Shown: positions 1 through 7,625 of the stretch, piece by piece | Position numbering within the stretch: position 1 is the stretch's first letter | Layout of the letters: each line of letters begins with the position of its first letter | NCBI GenBank assembly: GCA_022865625.1 | Contig: JALHTB010000210.1 | Location: 1 to 25,671, forward strand | Origin: Candidatus Bathyarchaeota archaeon | GTDB taxonomy: Archaea > Thermoproteota > Bathyarchaeia > 40CM-2-53-6 > FEN-987 | Length of the DNA: 25,671 nt | Direction of reading: 5' to 3' | Position numbers and translations under genes: made by a program | The notes under the pieces: model-generated | What the model saw: the letters and a program-made list of their open reading frames with translations, nothing else | Database searches by the model: none | What the model was told of the DNA's origin: nothing

Positions 1-313
1 CCCTAAACGACAGGGATGAAAGGCTTATGCCCGTTCTGAATATGCTGGAGTGCAATGCAGGGCGCAATGCATCTCATTCTCTCGGAAGGGCCCTGACCGC
101 GGGATTGTGGCAACAAAGGGCACCGTCGGTATGGACAAACCCTGGTGCGACACGTCCAAACAGCACCATCTAGGCCTCCAAGACGGCTGCCGAGCGTCGT
201 TTTGACGCAACCCTGCTAGAGCAGAACGCCCAGGCAGGCCCTTATTGGTTGGCTGGTGTGTAGAACCCATAAGGTATCTGTTCCCCTCTTCCGTAGCTGG
301 ATAAGTGGAGTGA
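1..313. other. Intergenic or non-coding stretch at the window edge
   Basis: I see no supportable protein gene here. The long reverse-strand reading frames that cross it have cysteine-, serine- and arginine-rich, low-complexity translations and run antisense into the zinc-ribbon gene, so they look like shadows. No tRNA T-arm motif or SRP signature is visible. A purine-rich GGAG at 307-310 just before the first ATG is the probable ribosome binding site of the next gene. The first 40 bases may be the tail of something that starts outside the window. Confidence 0.5.
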
Positions 314-502
314 ATGACGACAACCATGGCTGAACCCGAATTGAAGCAAGAACGATTCTTCTGCGAGAACTGCGAGCGCGAGCTTTTTCTCAACGCCGTG
401 TACTGCGACCACTGTGGCGGGAAGGTTGAGTGGCCGGAGAAATACGCCTCGATCTTCAAGGAGAAGAAGCACGGCAAGCAAAGCGGCAAAGCAAAAGCAT
501 AG
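314..502 (+). CDS. Small zinc-ribbon protein (62 aa)
   Basis: A 62-residue protein with two CxxC pairs, C17/C20 and C31/C34, separated by ten residues. This is the pattern of a minimal zinc ribbon that binds one zinc. The tail is basic and lysine-rich (KEKKHGKQSGKAKA), so nucleic-acid or ribosome contact is possible, but the function is unknown. The ATG at 314 lies three bases after GGAG (307-310); a second in-frame ATG at 326 would remove only four residues. The last 89 bases overlap, in another frame, the longest possible amidohydrolase reading frame, so the two genes are probably translated from one message. The cysteine spacing is seen directly; the role is not known. Confidence 0.65.
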   Translation: MTTTMAEPELKQERFFCENCERELFLNAVYCDHCGGKVEWPEKYASIFKEKKHGKQSGKAKA

Positions 503-2147
503 TAAGAGAGCGGCCGAACACGCGGACGCCGCATTTCTGAACGCTCGAATTGTGACACTGAACAGTCGTGACTCTAGAGCGCAAGCTCTGACGATCAGGG
601 ATGGGCACATCGGAACAATCGGTACAAACCAGGAGATTCTGTCCGTCCTTGAGGATGACGCGCCCATCTGGAACCTCCGCGGAGCCATAGTCCTCCCGGG
701 GTTTACTGACTGCCATACTCATCTGGTCGAGTATGGCCTCCAGTTGTCCGGCGCAAACCTCCGAACAGTCTTCTCAATCGCCGGGATTCAGAATGTCCTC
801 AGAAAGCAGGCAGAAAAGACGGGTCCCGGGAGGTGGGTGCTCGGATACGGATGGGACCAAGAGAAACTGAGAGAACGAAGATTTCCGAGCCGACATGACC
901 TAGATGAGGCGGTCGCCGACAAGTCGGTTTGCATTTTCCGGGTCTGCGAACACGTCTGTGTAGTGAATAGTGCAGCAATGCGACTCGCGAACATCACGGC
1001 AACGACCACCCCCCCAATAGGGGGTGTCATAGACCTTGACGGAAAGACGGGAGAGCCCACCGGCGTCCTCAGAGAGAACGCCATGAACCTTGCACTCTCT
1101 TCAATCCCGCCGCGAGAGGACCGCGGAGTAAGGAACGCAATCTCGTTGGCGATGAACAAGGCTCTCGCCGCAGGCTTGACGTCGGTACACTGCGTCGTTG
1201 ACAATCCTCAGCACATCCAAATCTTGCAGGCAATGAACCGCCAAGGTCAGCTCAAGCTCCGTATCTACTTGTTGATCACGGATGAATGGCTCAATCCGGC
1301 CACAGGAATGGGCATCTCGACAGGATTCGGAGACGAGATGCTCAGAATACAGGCCATCAAGATCTTCACTGATGGCTCATTGGGGGCACACACCGCCGCA
1401 CTTGAGCAACCATATTCTGACGAACCAAATTCGACCGGAGTCCTGATTCACTCACAAGATGAATTGAACACGACCGTACAGACATCAGCGCGTAACGGAT
1501 TGCAGGTTGCGATCCACGCGATCGGAGACCGAGCAATCGCGATGGCATTGACAGCCATCGAGAACGCGAATCTCACTATTCCGCGATCCAAAGAATTGCG
1601 CCATAGGATAGAACATGCATCAGTCCTCAATCGAAGTCTAATCGAAAGAATCAGGCAATCGAAAGTCATTGCCTCTGTTCAGCCCCATTTCATAGCCTCC
1701 GATGTCTGGATTCCCGAACGAGTCGGACGCGAGCGTGCCAAGCTTGTGTATCCACTGAAGTCGCTCACGAGGGTAGGAGCAAGAGTCGTGGGAGGGTCCG
1801 ATTGTCCAATTGAACCGATCGATCCGCTAGAAGGAATCTGTGCAGCGGTCTCCTCCGCCCCTGAGGCCTATGGAGAACGCGTCGACGCTAAGACCGCCGT
1901 TGAGATGTTCACCAAGAGCGCAGCCTACGCGACTCATGAGGAGAAGCTGAAAGGAACGATTGAAGAGGGAAAACTCGCCGACCTGGTCGTACTGGATCGT
2001 GATCCAGTCAAGGTTGCGCCGGAAGAGATCCCGAAGATCAAAGTGTTGGCGACATTCGTCGGAGGCAGGCTCGTCTTCGCGTCAAAGAGATTTCGCGCTA
2101 TGCAGGTTTCGAATGTGCGAGGCCTACTATCTCGGAGATGTTCTTGA
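414..2147 (+). CDS. YtcJ/NfdA-type metal-dependent amidohydrolase
   Basis: Amidohydrolase-superfamily TIM-barrel enzyme of the YtcJ/N-substituted formamide deformylase type (amidohydro_3). Family enzymes hydrolyse exocyclic amide or related bonds; the substrate here is unknown. Visible metal ligands, counted from GTG 414: HTH at 101-103, a candidate carbamylated lysine K316 (IKIFTDGSLG), H368 (IHAIGD), H401 (RIEHAS) and D463 (GSDCPIEP). The family-like fold begins near residue 40 (FLNARIVTLN). The start is uncertain: there is no ATG before that point, only GTG 414, TTG 426 and GTG 552. The 3' end runs 50 bp or so into the convergent pyrD. No signal peptide or membrane segment is seen, so it is likely cytoplasmic. 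Confidence 0.88.
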   Translation: MAGRLSGRRNTPRSSRRRSTASKAAKQKHSKRAAEHADAAFLNARIVTLNSRDSRAQALTIRDGHIGTIGTNQEILSVLEDDAPIWNLRGAIVLPGFTDCHTHLVEYGLQLSGANLRTVFSIAGIQNVLRKQAEKTGPGRWVLGYGWDQEKLRERRFPSRHDLDEAVADKSVCIFRVCEHVCVVNSAAMRLANITATTTPPIGGVIDLDGKTGEPTGVLRENAMNLALSSIPPREDRGVRNAISLAMNKALAAGLTSVHCVVDNPQHIQILQAMNRQGQLKLRIYLLITDEWLNPATGMGISTGFGDEMLRIQAIKIFTDGSLGAHTAALEQPYSDEPNSTGVLIHSQDELNTTVQTSARNGLQVAIHAIGDRAIAMALTAIENANLTIPRSKELRHRIEHASVLNRSLIERIRQSKVIASVQPHFIASDVWIPERVGRERAKLVYPLKSLTRVGARVVGGSDCPIEPIDPLEGICAAVSSAPEAYGERVDAKTAVEMFTKSAAYATHEEKLKGTIEEGKLADLVVLDRDPVKVAPEEIPKIKVLATFVGGRLVFASKRFRAMQVSNVRGLLSRRCS

Positions 2148-3012
2148 AACCGTTCTCGTCTAAGTACTTCGAAAGGCCATCAGTAACCTCGCAGAAGACT
2201 CTCAGGTCTCTTTGCAGGATTGCAGTCCCTATCTGAACCGAACTTGCCCCTGCCAGAATGAACTCCACTGCGTCCTCCCAGCCGACTATTCCTCCGACGC
2301 CGATTATGGGAACCTTGAGCTTCTCACTGAGTTCGTAGACGCATCGAACTGCCACCGGCTTGACTGCTGGACCAGACAAGCCGCCAATCTTGGCTGAGAG
2401 TATTGGCAATCGAGTCTGTATGTCGATGGCCATCGCCCTCAGTGTGTTGATGGCAGTGATTGCGTCGGCTCCGGCTCTTTCTGCAGAACGACCTATCTCT
2501 ACTATGTTTGCCACATTTGGAGAAAGCTTCACGAAAACAGGAATATCGACGACTCTCTTGACGCTGCGTGTAACCTTCCCTACAACTGAGGAATCCTGAC
2601 CAATCTCACCGACTCCGGATACGTGCGGACATGAAACGTTCAACTCTACGGCGTCGGCGCCCAGATTCTCAGCTATTCTTGCTGACTTTGAATAGTCGGA
2701 GACTGAGAACCCGAAGACGCTTGCTATGACAGGCACGCCTGACCTCTTCGTCTCGCCGACCTCGTCCTTCATCATTGAGATTCCAGGACTAGCCAGACCG
2801 ATGGCGTTCAATAGTCCACAAGGAACTTCAACAATCGTCGGCCCAGGATTTCCATTACGTGGTTTCAGGCTTGAGGATTTCGTGACTACAGCGCCGGCGC
2901 CTGCTTCGACCACTCGCTTCAATGTCTCACCTGACACCCCTAGAAAACCGGATGCTAGCATTGTGGGGTTGCGCAGCTTCAGCCCGGCAATCTCCGTCGA
3001 GAGCTTAGACAA
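2098..3012 (-). CDS. pyrD: Dihydroorotate dehydrogenase, class 1B-like catalytic subunit
   Basis: FMN-dependent oxidation of dihydroorotate to orotate in pyrimidine synthesis. The N-terminal family block LSTEIAGLKLRNPTMLASG, the catalytic-cysteine motif LNVSCPH (C128 from this start), the lysine motif FVKLSPNV and the C-terminal FMN-phosphate region GVGGI...ASSVQIGTAI are all present. A cysteine rather than serine base indicates class 1B, which normally pairs with PyrK; no pyrK is visible here. I prefer TTG 3012: GGTGTGA lies four bases upstream and the family N-terminus begins right after it. An upstream ATG at 3048 would add 12 residues but has no ribosome binding site. The 3' end overlaps the convergent amidohydrolase. 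Confidence 0.93.
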   Translation of the reverse strand: MSKLSTEIAGLKLRNPTMLASGFLGVSGETLKRVVEAGAGAVVTKSSSLKPRNGNPGPTIVEVPCGLLNAIGLASPGISMMKDEVGETKRSGVPVIASVFGFSVSDYSKSARIAENLGADAVELNVSCPHVSGVGEIGQDSSVVGKVTRSVKRVVDIPVFVKLSPNVANIVEIGRSAERAGADAITAINTLRAMAIDIQTRLPILSAKIGGLSGPAVKPVAVRCVYELSEKLKVPIIGVGGIVGWEDAVEFILAGASSVQIGTAILQRDLRVFCEVTDGLSKYLDENGFKNISEIVGLAHSKPA

Positions 3013-3170
3013 TGATTCACACCAAGCGCCGATCGCTATGCATGACATGAAGAGTTTTGACTATTAACGCTCTGGCAGGGCGGGTTCAGTAAGGCTTTAT
3101 CTCGACGCCGCCTAGGTGCTATGGCGACTGCTCGTCGAAAGCGCCGATATTGGAAAGAGAGTGACGATTG
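3013..3170. promoter_or_regulatory. Divergent promoter region between pyrD and nop5
   Basis: About 160 bp separates the divergently transcribed pyrD and nop5. On the - strand a TTAATAG element (about 3061-3067) would place a transcript start about 25 bases downstream, just before the GGTGTGA/TTG start of pyrD. On the + strand CTTTAT at 3095-3100 would put the nop5 start of transcription near 3121-3125, at the ATG of a 16-codon mini-ORF. These are consensus-spacing inferences from archaeal promoters; no upstream BRE was convincing. Confidence 0.4.
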
Positions 3171-3171
3171 A
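3121..3171 (+). CDS. Candidate 16-residue leader ORF upstream of nop5
   Basis: A short open frame starts at ATG 3121 and encodes MATARRKRRYWKESDD. Its TGA stop (3169-3171) overlaps the nop5 ATG (3171) as TGATG, the geometry expected for translational coupling. The TATA-like CTTTAT at 3095-3100 predicts transcription starting close to this ATG, so it could be a leaderless start. The peptide is very basic. It is too short to judge by composition and may be chance. Confidence 0.25.
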   Translation: MATARRKRRYWKESDD

Positions 3172-4433
3172 TGGAGATCTATATCATCGAAACGCCCGCC
3201 GGGGTCTTCGCGATAGACAAGGACGGGGCAATGGCTGAGAAAGTCTTCTTCGGTAAGAAAGTGAGTGAAGCCGCAGAGAAGTTGCGCCAGCTTCAATCTG
3301 GAGATGCTACTCCCGAGCTGAAGCAGCTAGTCTCGTCGATACAGAAGGCCGGCTTCGATAGTCTGGTCGTGGAGACAGGGGCGCTAGCCAGGGCACTCAA
3401 GTCGATTGATGGAACGGCTGCCAGAGTAGAGGCAGGAGCAGGCGTTGTTACACAATTCCGCGAGAAGCTTGCGACAGACTGGAAGGGAAGATCGAAGTGG
3501 CTGAAACAGCTAGGATTGGACGTGAAGCCACTCCTAGATCTCGATGAGTACCAGAAGTTCATTCGCCAAGTCACGACGGAGCTTGCGCGAGCCGCGGTGA
3601 CCGTAGCAACCGCGAAACGTGACCTCTATGCAGTTCAGGCGGTCCGTGCGATCGATGACATCGACAAGACGAGCAACCTATTCGCGGGACGGATACGAGA
3701 ATGGTACGGCTTACACTTCCCCGAGCTCGACCGCATCGTCGACAAACACGATACCTATGCTCGGCTCGTCGCAGATCTAGGAGTTCGATCCAGCTTCACC
3801 GAAGAGAACCTGAAGAAGGAAGGCATCCCAGAGGACAAGGTTCAGCAGATCGCCGCATCGGCGCGGAAATCGATGGGGGCCAGCTTTCCAGAAGAAGATC
3901 TGGAGTGGTTACGATCATTCTGCAGAGACACTTTGGAACTTGCCAAGTTCCGAGAAAAAGCCGAGACCTACGTTGATGCCGTGATGAAGGAGACGGCCCC
4001 GAACACAACGGCATTGCTGGGACCGCTGTTGACGGCTAGGTTGATGTCGATTGCGGGAGGCCTCATGAATCTGGCCAAGATGCCTTCGAGCACAATGCAG
4101 GTGCTCGGAGCAGAGAAAGCGCTCTTCCGATCCCTGAAGACGGGAGCTAGACCGCCGAAGCATGGAGTGATCTTCCAATACGCGTCAATACACATGTCTC
4201 CCCGTTGGCAGAGAGGCAAGATCGCCCGAGCACTTTCGGGCAAGCTCGCGATAGCGGCAAGGGTTGACGCGTTCGGCGGGGACTACATGGGAGACAAGCT
4301 GGCGAAAGATTTGGAGAAGAAGGTCTCCGAGATCCAAGAGAAGTACAAGGAACCGCCGGTCAGACCGCCCATGAGACCACCTGAGAGACCGCGCTACGAG
4401 GGCCGCAGCCGTGATAAACGTCGAAGACGTTAG
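3171..4433 (+). CDS. nop5: Nop5/Nop56-58 family C/D-box RNP core protein
   Basis: Scaffold of the archaeal C/D-box sRNP that guides 2'-O-methylation of rRNA and tRNA; it bridges L7Ae-bound kink-turn RNA and fibrillarin. The roughly 420-residue length is typical. An N-terminal fibrillarin-binding domain is followed by an alpha-helical coiled-coil region, then the Nop RNA-binding domain at about 275-375 (motifs APNTTALLGPLLTARL, MPSSTMQVLGAEKALF, HGVIFQ, ARALSGKLAIAARVDAF). The tail is proline- and arginine-rich (RPPMRPPERP...KRRRR), likely RNA-contacting. ATG 3171 is preferred over TTG 3168; GTGA lies six bases upstream. The last 23 bp overlap the fibrillarin gene, so the two partners are co-translated. 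Confidence 0.96.
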   Translation: MEIYIIETPAGVFAIDKDGAMAEKVFFGKKVSEAAEKLRQLQSGDATPELKQLVSSIQKAGFDSLVVETGALARALKSIDGTAARVEAGAGVVTQFREKLATDWKGRSKWLKQLGLDVKPLLDLDEYQKFIRQVTTELARAAVTVATAKRDLYAVQAVRAIDDIDKTSNLFAGRIREWYGLHFPELDRIVDKHDTYARLVADLGVRSSFTEENLKKEGIPEDKVQQIAASARKSMGASFPEEDLEWLRSFCRDTLELAKFREKAETYVDAVMKETAPNTTALLGPLLTARLMSIAGGLMNLAKMPSSTMQVLGAEKALFRSLKTGARPPKHGVIFQYASIHMSPRWQRGKIARALSGKLAIAARVDAFGGDYMGDKLAKDLEKKVSEIQEKYKEPPVRPPMRPPERPRYEGRSRDKRRRR

Positions 4434-5115
4434 CCCTGACGAACGATTCGAAGGAGTATACTGGGTCAAGTTTCAAGACAATTCGCATCGGCTCGCCACA
4501 CTGAATCTGAGCCCCGGCCACTCAGTTTACGGCGAGGATCTGGTGAAACTTCACCGAAAAGAGTACAGGCTTTGGGACGCCTACAGAAGCAAGCTTGCAG
4601 CCGCGATACTCAAAGGAATAAAGGAGATTCCGATCGCTCCCGGGAAAAGCGTACTCTACCTAGGTGCTGCCAGTGGAACCACTGCAAGCCACGTAAGTGA
4701 CATCTTGGGAGAAGATGGCACAGTCTTCTGCGTAGAATTCGCACAACGCACAATGCGCGAACTCATCGAGAACGTCTGCTCCAATAGAGCAAACATGTCT
4801 CCGATACTAGCAGACGCGAGACACCCAAGCGCATACCGCTCTCTTGTGTCGCCTGTGGACACGGTCTACTGCGATGTCGCACAACCTGAACAAGCGAGAC
4901 TTCTCGCAGACAACGCCGACTTGTTTCTGAAAGGGTCGGGAAGTGTTATGATCGCTGTGAAGTCAAGAAGTGTGGATGTGACGATGAGCCCATCCTCGGT
5001 CTTCTCGCAAGAGAAAGGAACGCTCATAGAAAGAGGATTCAAGATCATCGAGATGGTCCGATTGGAGCCGTATGAGAAAGATCACGCCATGTTCGTTGCG
5101 ACCAGAGAATCCTAG
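4411..5115 (+). CDS. flpA: Fibrillarin-like rRNA/tRNA 2'-O-methyltransferase
   Basis: SAM-dependent catalytic subunit of the C/D-box sRNP. Visible features are the short N-terminal domain ending in the archaeal fibrillarin block FEGVYWVKF, the segment HRKEYRLWDAYRSKLAAAI, the SAM-binding motif VLYLGAASGTTASHVSDILG, the acidic VFCVEFAQR loop, and the motif YCDVAQPEQARLLADNA. At 234 residues it is close to the family norm. GTG 4411 gives the expected N-terminus and lies inside the end of nop5, an arrangement found in many archaea and fitting the stoichiometric complex. The gene ends 65 bp before the convergent rnhB. Confidence 0.96.
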   Translation: MINVEDVSPDERFEGVYWVKFQDNSHRLATLNLSPGHSVYGEDLVKLHRKEYRLWDAYRSKLAAAILKGIKEIPIAPGKSVLYLGAASGTTASHVSDILGEDGTVFCVEFAQRTMRELIENVCSNRANMSPILADARHPSAYRSLVSPVDTVYCDVAQPEQARLLADNADLFLKGSGSVMIAVKSRSVDVTMSPSSVFSQEKGTLIERGFKIIEMVRLEPYEKDHAMFVATRES

Positions 5116-5180
5116 CAGTGCCTTTCGAGGTACAATATTCGATTCTGCGTGTCTGGTGTAGGCATCCTGCTTGGCTCGTC

Positions 5181-5870
5181 TCAGTCTCCTGTACTCAGCC
5201 TTGTCTGGCGCATGCCCGATTCTATTTCTCTGAGCGTCTTCCACGATCTCCTTACTATCGGCGGGTAATCGTTGTGCGTTCGTCGCCATTCCTTCAGGAA
5301 TTCCATCGTGACAGGATCTGTTACGTACCCTGATCCAAAGTTGCCGTACTCCCCCCAGAGCGCCGAAATCGCTGCGTCACGCCTAACCTTTGCCATTATG
5401 CTTGCCGCAGAGACTATGGGGTATCTCCTGTCCGCCTTGTGCTCAGAGACCAAGACTGTTCTCTTCATACTCGCAGGCAGCTCATCTAGGATCTGCCTGG
5501 CATAGCGTTCCGGCTTGACGTCTGAAGCATCAACCCAGACCGCTTCTGGCTTGAGGTCTGCAATCACTTTTGCCATGGACTTGGCTTCAAGGAAGTTCAG
5601 TTTCTGGAGTTTCCTCGCCTTCAAGACAACCTCGTCAATCTGTGAAGGCGAGAGTTCGTCGTAAGAGATCCTCAGTGCGATGTCTCGGATCTTCCCAGCC
5701 AGATAAGATCGCGATTCGGGCCTCAGAAGCTTAGAGTCTTTGACCCCCATCGGGGCCAGTTCTGGAACTTTCTCCTCATCCATCAACACTCCGGCGATCA
5801 CAAGGGGGCCAATTATGGGTCCTCGCCCCGCGTCATCAACTCCGGCTACGCTTCTGCCCATACTGCTCAC
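5181..5870 (-). CDS. rnhB: Ribonuclease HII
   Basis: Endonuclease that cuts RNA in RNA-DNA hybrids and single ribonucleotides embedded in DNA. The N-terminal catalytic block reads AGVDDAGRGPIIGP, and the later acidic residues D114 (VWVDASDV) and D147 (SEHKADRRY) are in place. The family's first pair is normally Asp-Glu (DEAGRGP); here it is Asp-Asp (D12-D13), an unusual but conservative change. The start may be GTG 5870 or ATG 5861; the second has GTGAG four bases before it and a more family-like N-terminus. A TATA-like TATAAC on the - strand (near 5908-5913) precedes it. It diverges from the NTPase gene and converges on fibrillarin. Confidence 0.94.
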   Translation of the reverse strand: MSSMGRSVAGVDDAGRGPIIGPLVIAGVLMDEEKVPELAPMGVKDSKLLRPESRSYLAGKIRDIALRISYDELSPSQIDEVVLKARKLQKLNFLEAKSMAKVIADLKPEAVWVDASDVKPERYARQILDELPASMKRTVLVSEHKADRRYPIVSAASIMAKVRRDAAISALWGEYGNFGSGYVTDPVTMEFLKEWRRTHNDYPPIVRRSWKTLREIESGMRQTRLSTGD

Positions 5871-5904
5871 AGCGCAACGAATGACTTGGCTTGACTCCTC
5901 AAAC

Positions 5905-5916
5905 CAGTTATAGCTT
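5905..5916. promoter_or_regulatory. Candidate shared TATA element between rnhB and the NTPase gene
   Basis: CAGTTATAGCT reads TTATAG on the + strand and GCTATAACT on the - strand, so a single AT-rich site sits between two divergent genes. It lies about 40 bases from the NTPase TTG at 5954 and about 40 from the rnhB GTG at 5870, giving short leaders on both sides. It is the only AT-rich box in the interval; assignment rests on spacing alone. Confidence 0.35.
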
Positions 5917-5953
5917 CCCGATGAAACTGAGAGCCACCATGGATTGAAAGGCT

Positions 5954-6487
5954 TTGGCTCTCGTCGTATTTCTCACAGGAGTCCCCGGAGTGGGCAAGAG
6001 CACCGTAGTTGGGCTCGTCGCGGAGAAAATGAAGCTGGACAGCCTCACGGTTGGTGGAATGACTTCTGGTGATCTCAGATCCGGATCGGCTCGAGTGGGC
6101 TTCGAGATACGCAACCTCATGACCAATGAGGTTGGAGTACTTGCTCATGTGAATCAGGCTACTGGTCCAAAGATCGGCAAGTACCGAGTCAACGGTGAGG
6201 ATTTGGACAAGGTAGGAGCAGAGGCGATTTCCTCCGCGGTCAGAGACGCAGATCTCATAGTGATAGATGAGGTTGGGCCTATGGAGCTGACTTCGGCACG
6301 GTTCAAGGATGCTGTACAAGCTGCTCTGGGCTGTGGAAAGCCCGTCTTGGGAACCGTGCATCGAAACGCGCAGGATCCTCTTGTCAGGGAGATTAGATCG
6401 GCACAAGGGATCGAGGTGATCGAGGTCACCCACGAAAACCGAGACACGTTGGTGGATATTCTGGCCCAACGTTTCAAGACAACATAG
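5954..6487 (+). CDS. THEP1-type nucleoside-triphosphatase
   Basis: P-loop NTPase of the THEP1/NTPase_1 family, which hydrolyses ATP, GTP and other NTPs with slow turnover; the cellular role is unknown. Walker A GVPGVGKST is at about residues 9-17 and Walker B LIVIDEVGPMEL at about 100-111. The family segments RVGFEI and GKYRVNGEDL and the late GTVHRN motif are present. The 177-residue length is typical. TTG 5954 is the only start consistent with the N-terminus, because an upstream ATG (5938) runs into TGA two codons later; the ribosome binding site is weak (AAAGG). The end overlaps the convergent rlmE by 14 bp. Confidence 0.9.
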   Translation: MALVVFLTGVPGVGKSTVVGLVAEKMKLDSLTVGGMTSGDLRSGSARVGFEIRNLMTNEVGVLAHVNQATGPKIGKYRVNGEDLDKVGAEAISSAVRDADLIVIDEVGPMELTSARFKDAVQAALGCGKPVLGTVHRNAQDPLVREIRSAQGIEVIEVTHENRDTLVDILAQRFKTT

Positions 6488-7154
6488 CAGCATTCTCGGA
6501 GACAGATTCTCCATGCTCTTCTTCTGAAGCAATCTCTGTTTGTTTCCGACCAAAGTAGTTGAGTCCCAAGAAGTATACCTCAGAACTGTCGCTTCTGCTT
6601 GCCGGTGGTTTGGCGATTCTGACAGTTTGAAAATGCCGCCTCAGTTCGGATCTAAACTCTGGAAGGTCCGTGCCTTGGAACGCCTTAACGAAGAAGCTGC
6701 CTCCTTTACGCAATACGCGTTTTGCGACCTCCAGTGATTGGTTTGCCAGATACACCTGCCGGGCCTGATCCAGATCCCAATTGCCTGTGAGATCAGGTGA
6801 GGCGTCAGAAAGTACAGCGTCTATTGGCCCGGCCACCTCTTGTCTTATCCGATCAGGCAGAGATGGATCCTCAATGTCTGCTACGATTGTGACGACGTTT
6901 CTCCAAGCCAACGGTTTGATCTCTTGCTTGTCAACTCCAAGAACGAATCCTGATGTGCCAACTGCCTCTCGTGCGATCTGAAGCCATCCGCCTGGAGCGG
7001 CTCCAAGGTCTATAACATTCCAGCCATGTTTGATGAATCTGTAGCTTCTGTTCACTTGAAGAAGCTTGAAGCTCGCTCGACTTCTGTAGCCTTTCGCCTT
7101 TGCGAGCTTGTAGAACTGATCTCTACGGTGTTTCTGGATCCATCGATTTGACAA
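6474..7154 (-). CDS. rlmE: 23S rRNA (uridine 2'-O) methyltransferase, RlmE/FtsJ family
   Basis: SAM-dependent 2'-O-methyltransferase, in the family whose bacterial member modifies 23S rRNA in the A loop. The family tetrad K-D-K-E can be placed as K30 (RASFKL), D117 (LSDASPD), K157 (FFVKAFQG) and E192 (SSEVYFLG). The SAM-binding motif is VIDLGAAPGGWLQIA at about 47-61. The length is 226 residues with an acidic, poorly conserved C-terminal tail (ASEEEHGESVSENAAML). It starts two bases after the stop of the TFE-beta-like gene, so both are probably on one transcript. The 3' end overlaps the convergent NTPase gene by 14 bp. Confidence 0.94.
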   Translation of the reverse strand: MSNRWIQKHRRDQFYKLAKAKGYRSRASFKLLQVNRSYRFIKHGWNVIDLGAAPGGWLQIAREAVGTSGFVLGVDKQEIKPLAWRNVVTIVADIEDPSLPDRIRQEVAGPIDAVLSDASPDLTGNWDLDQARQVYLANQSLEVAKRVLRKGGSFFVKAFQGTDLPEFRSELRRHFQTVRIAKPPASRSDSSEVYFLGLNYFGRKQTEIASEEEHGESVSENAAMLS

Positions 7155-7156
7155 GA

Positions 7157-7525
7157 CTATCTTCCAGTAGTCGACCCACTAACAGAGGCGATTATCCATT
7201 GGTTGATCTTCTCACATCTTGCAGGGTTTGCCGCGCCCTCTTGCGCACACCTGGCCTCGATATCACAGAACGAGCAAGGCACGTCGACAATCGAATCTAT
7301 GCTTGAGTACTTACGTTTGGCAAACACGCGGTATGTCCATCGGCCGGAATTCAGTTCCCGCTTTCTCTCAATGAGTCCCTTGCGTTCCAGTCGCAGTATT
7401 GCTCTTGACCCTTCTCTGCTATCGGCTTTCATCTCTCTCCAAAGTGCGGATTGCAGAATACCTTCGTTTCCTCTATCCATGACTATGCGGAGCACGTCTT
7501 GTTCTGTGGGACCCTTCCTTGGCAT
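7157..7525 (-). CDS. TFE-beta / RPC34 (RPC39)-like transcription initiation factor
   Basis: A 122-residue protein with an N-terminal winged helix (about 6-70: QDVLRIVMDRGNEG, LWREMKADSREGSRAILRLERKGLIERK) and a C-terminal cysteine cluster C84-x2-C87-x5-C93-x10-C104 followed by EKINQW. This arrangement and the ending strongly resemble the Fe-S domain of RNA polymerase III subunit RPC39 and its archaeal homologue TFE-beta. TFE-beta pairs with TFE-alpha and helps open promoter DNA. A clear TTTTAATTA box on the - strand (7581-7589) gives a transcript start about 30 bases before ATG 7525, with AAGGT as ribosome binding site. rlmE follows directly. The assignment rests on motif recognition, without a profile search. 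Confidence 0.8.
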   Translation of the reverse strand: MPRKGPTEQDVLRIVMDRGNEGILQSALWREMKADSREGSRAILRLERKGLIERKRELNSGRWTYRVFAKRKYSSIDSIVDVPCSFCDIEARCAQEGAANPARCEKINQWIIASVSGSTTGR

Positions 7526-7580
7526 GGAATAACCTTCTTTGGCTCGTCGTCAGAGAGCCCACTAGAACGTCTGAGTGTGG

Positions 7581-7589
7581 TAATTAAAA
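7581..7589 (-). promoter_or_regulatory. TATA box of the TFE-beta/rlmE transcript
   Basis: TTTTAATTA on the - strand is among the most AT-rich 9-mers in the intergenic space. At the usual archaeal distance, transcription would start around 7557, leaving a leader of about 30 bases before the ATG at 7525. It is a good consensus candidate, judged on sequence and position only. Confidence 0.5.
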
Positions 7590-7625
7590 CGTTTGAAATG
7601 GCTCGCTGAGCCTCAGGAATGAGTG

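Noticed and set aside
1..40. CGACAG...GGCTTAT string resembling the 3' conserved region of RNase P RNA
   Set aside because: The usual A-rich bases after ACAG are missing, the spacing to GGCTTAT is longer than normal, and the rest of the molecule would lie outside the window, so pairing cannot be tested.
5867..6553. 228-residue open frame opposite the NTPase gene
   Set aside because: Antisense shadow of a confident THEP1-type gene; composition is serine- and arginine-rich.
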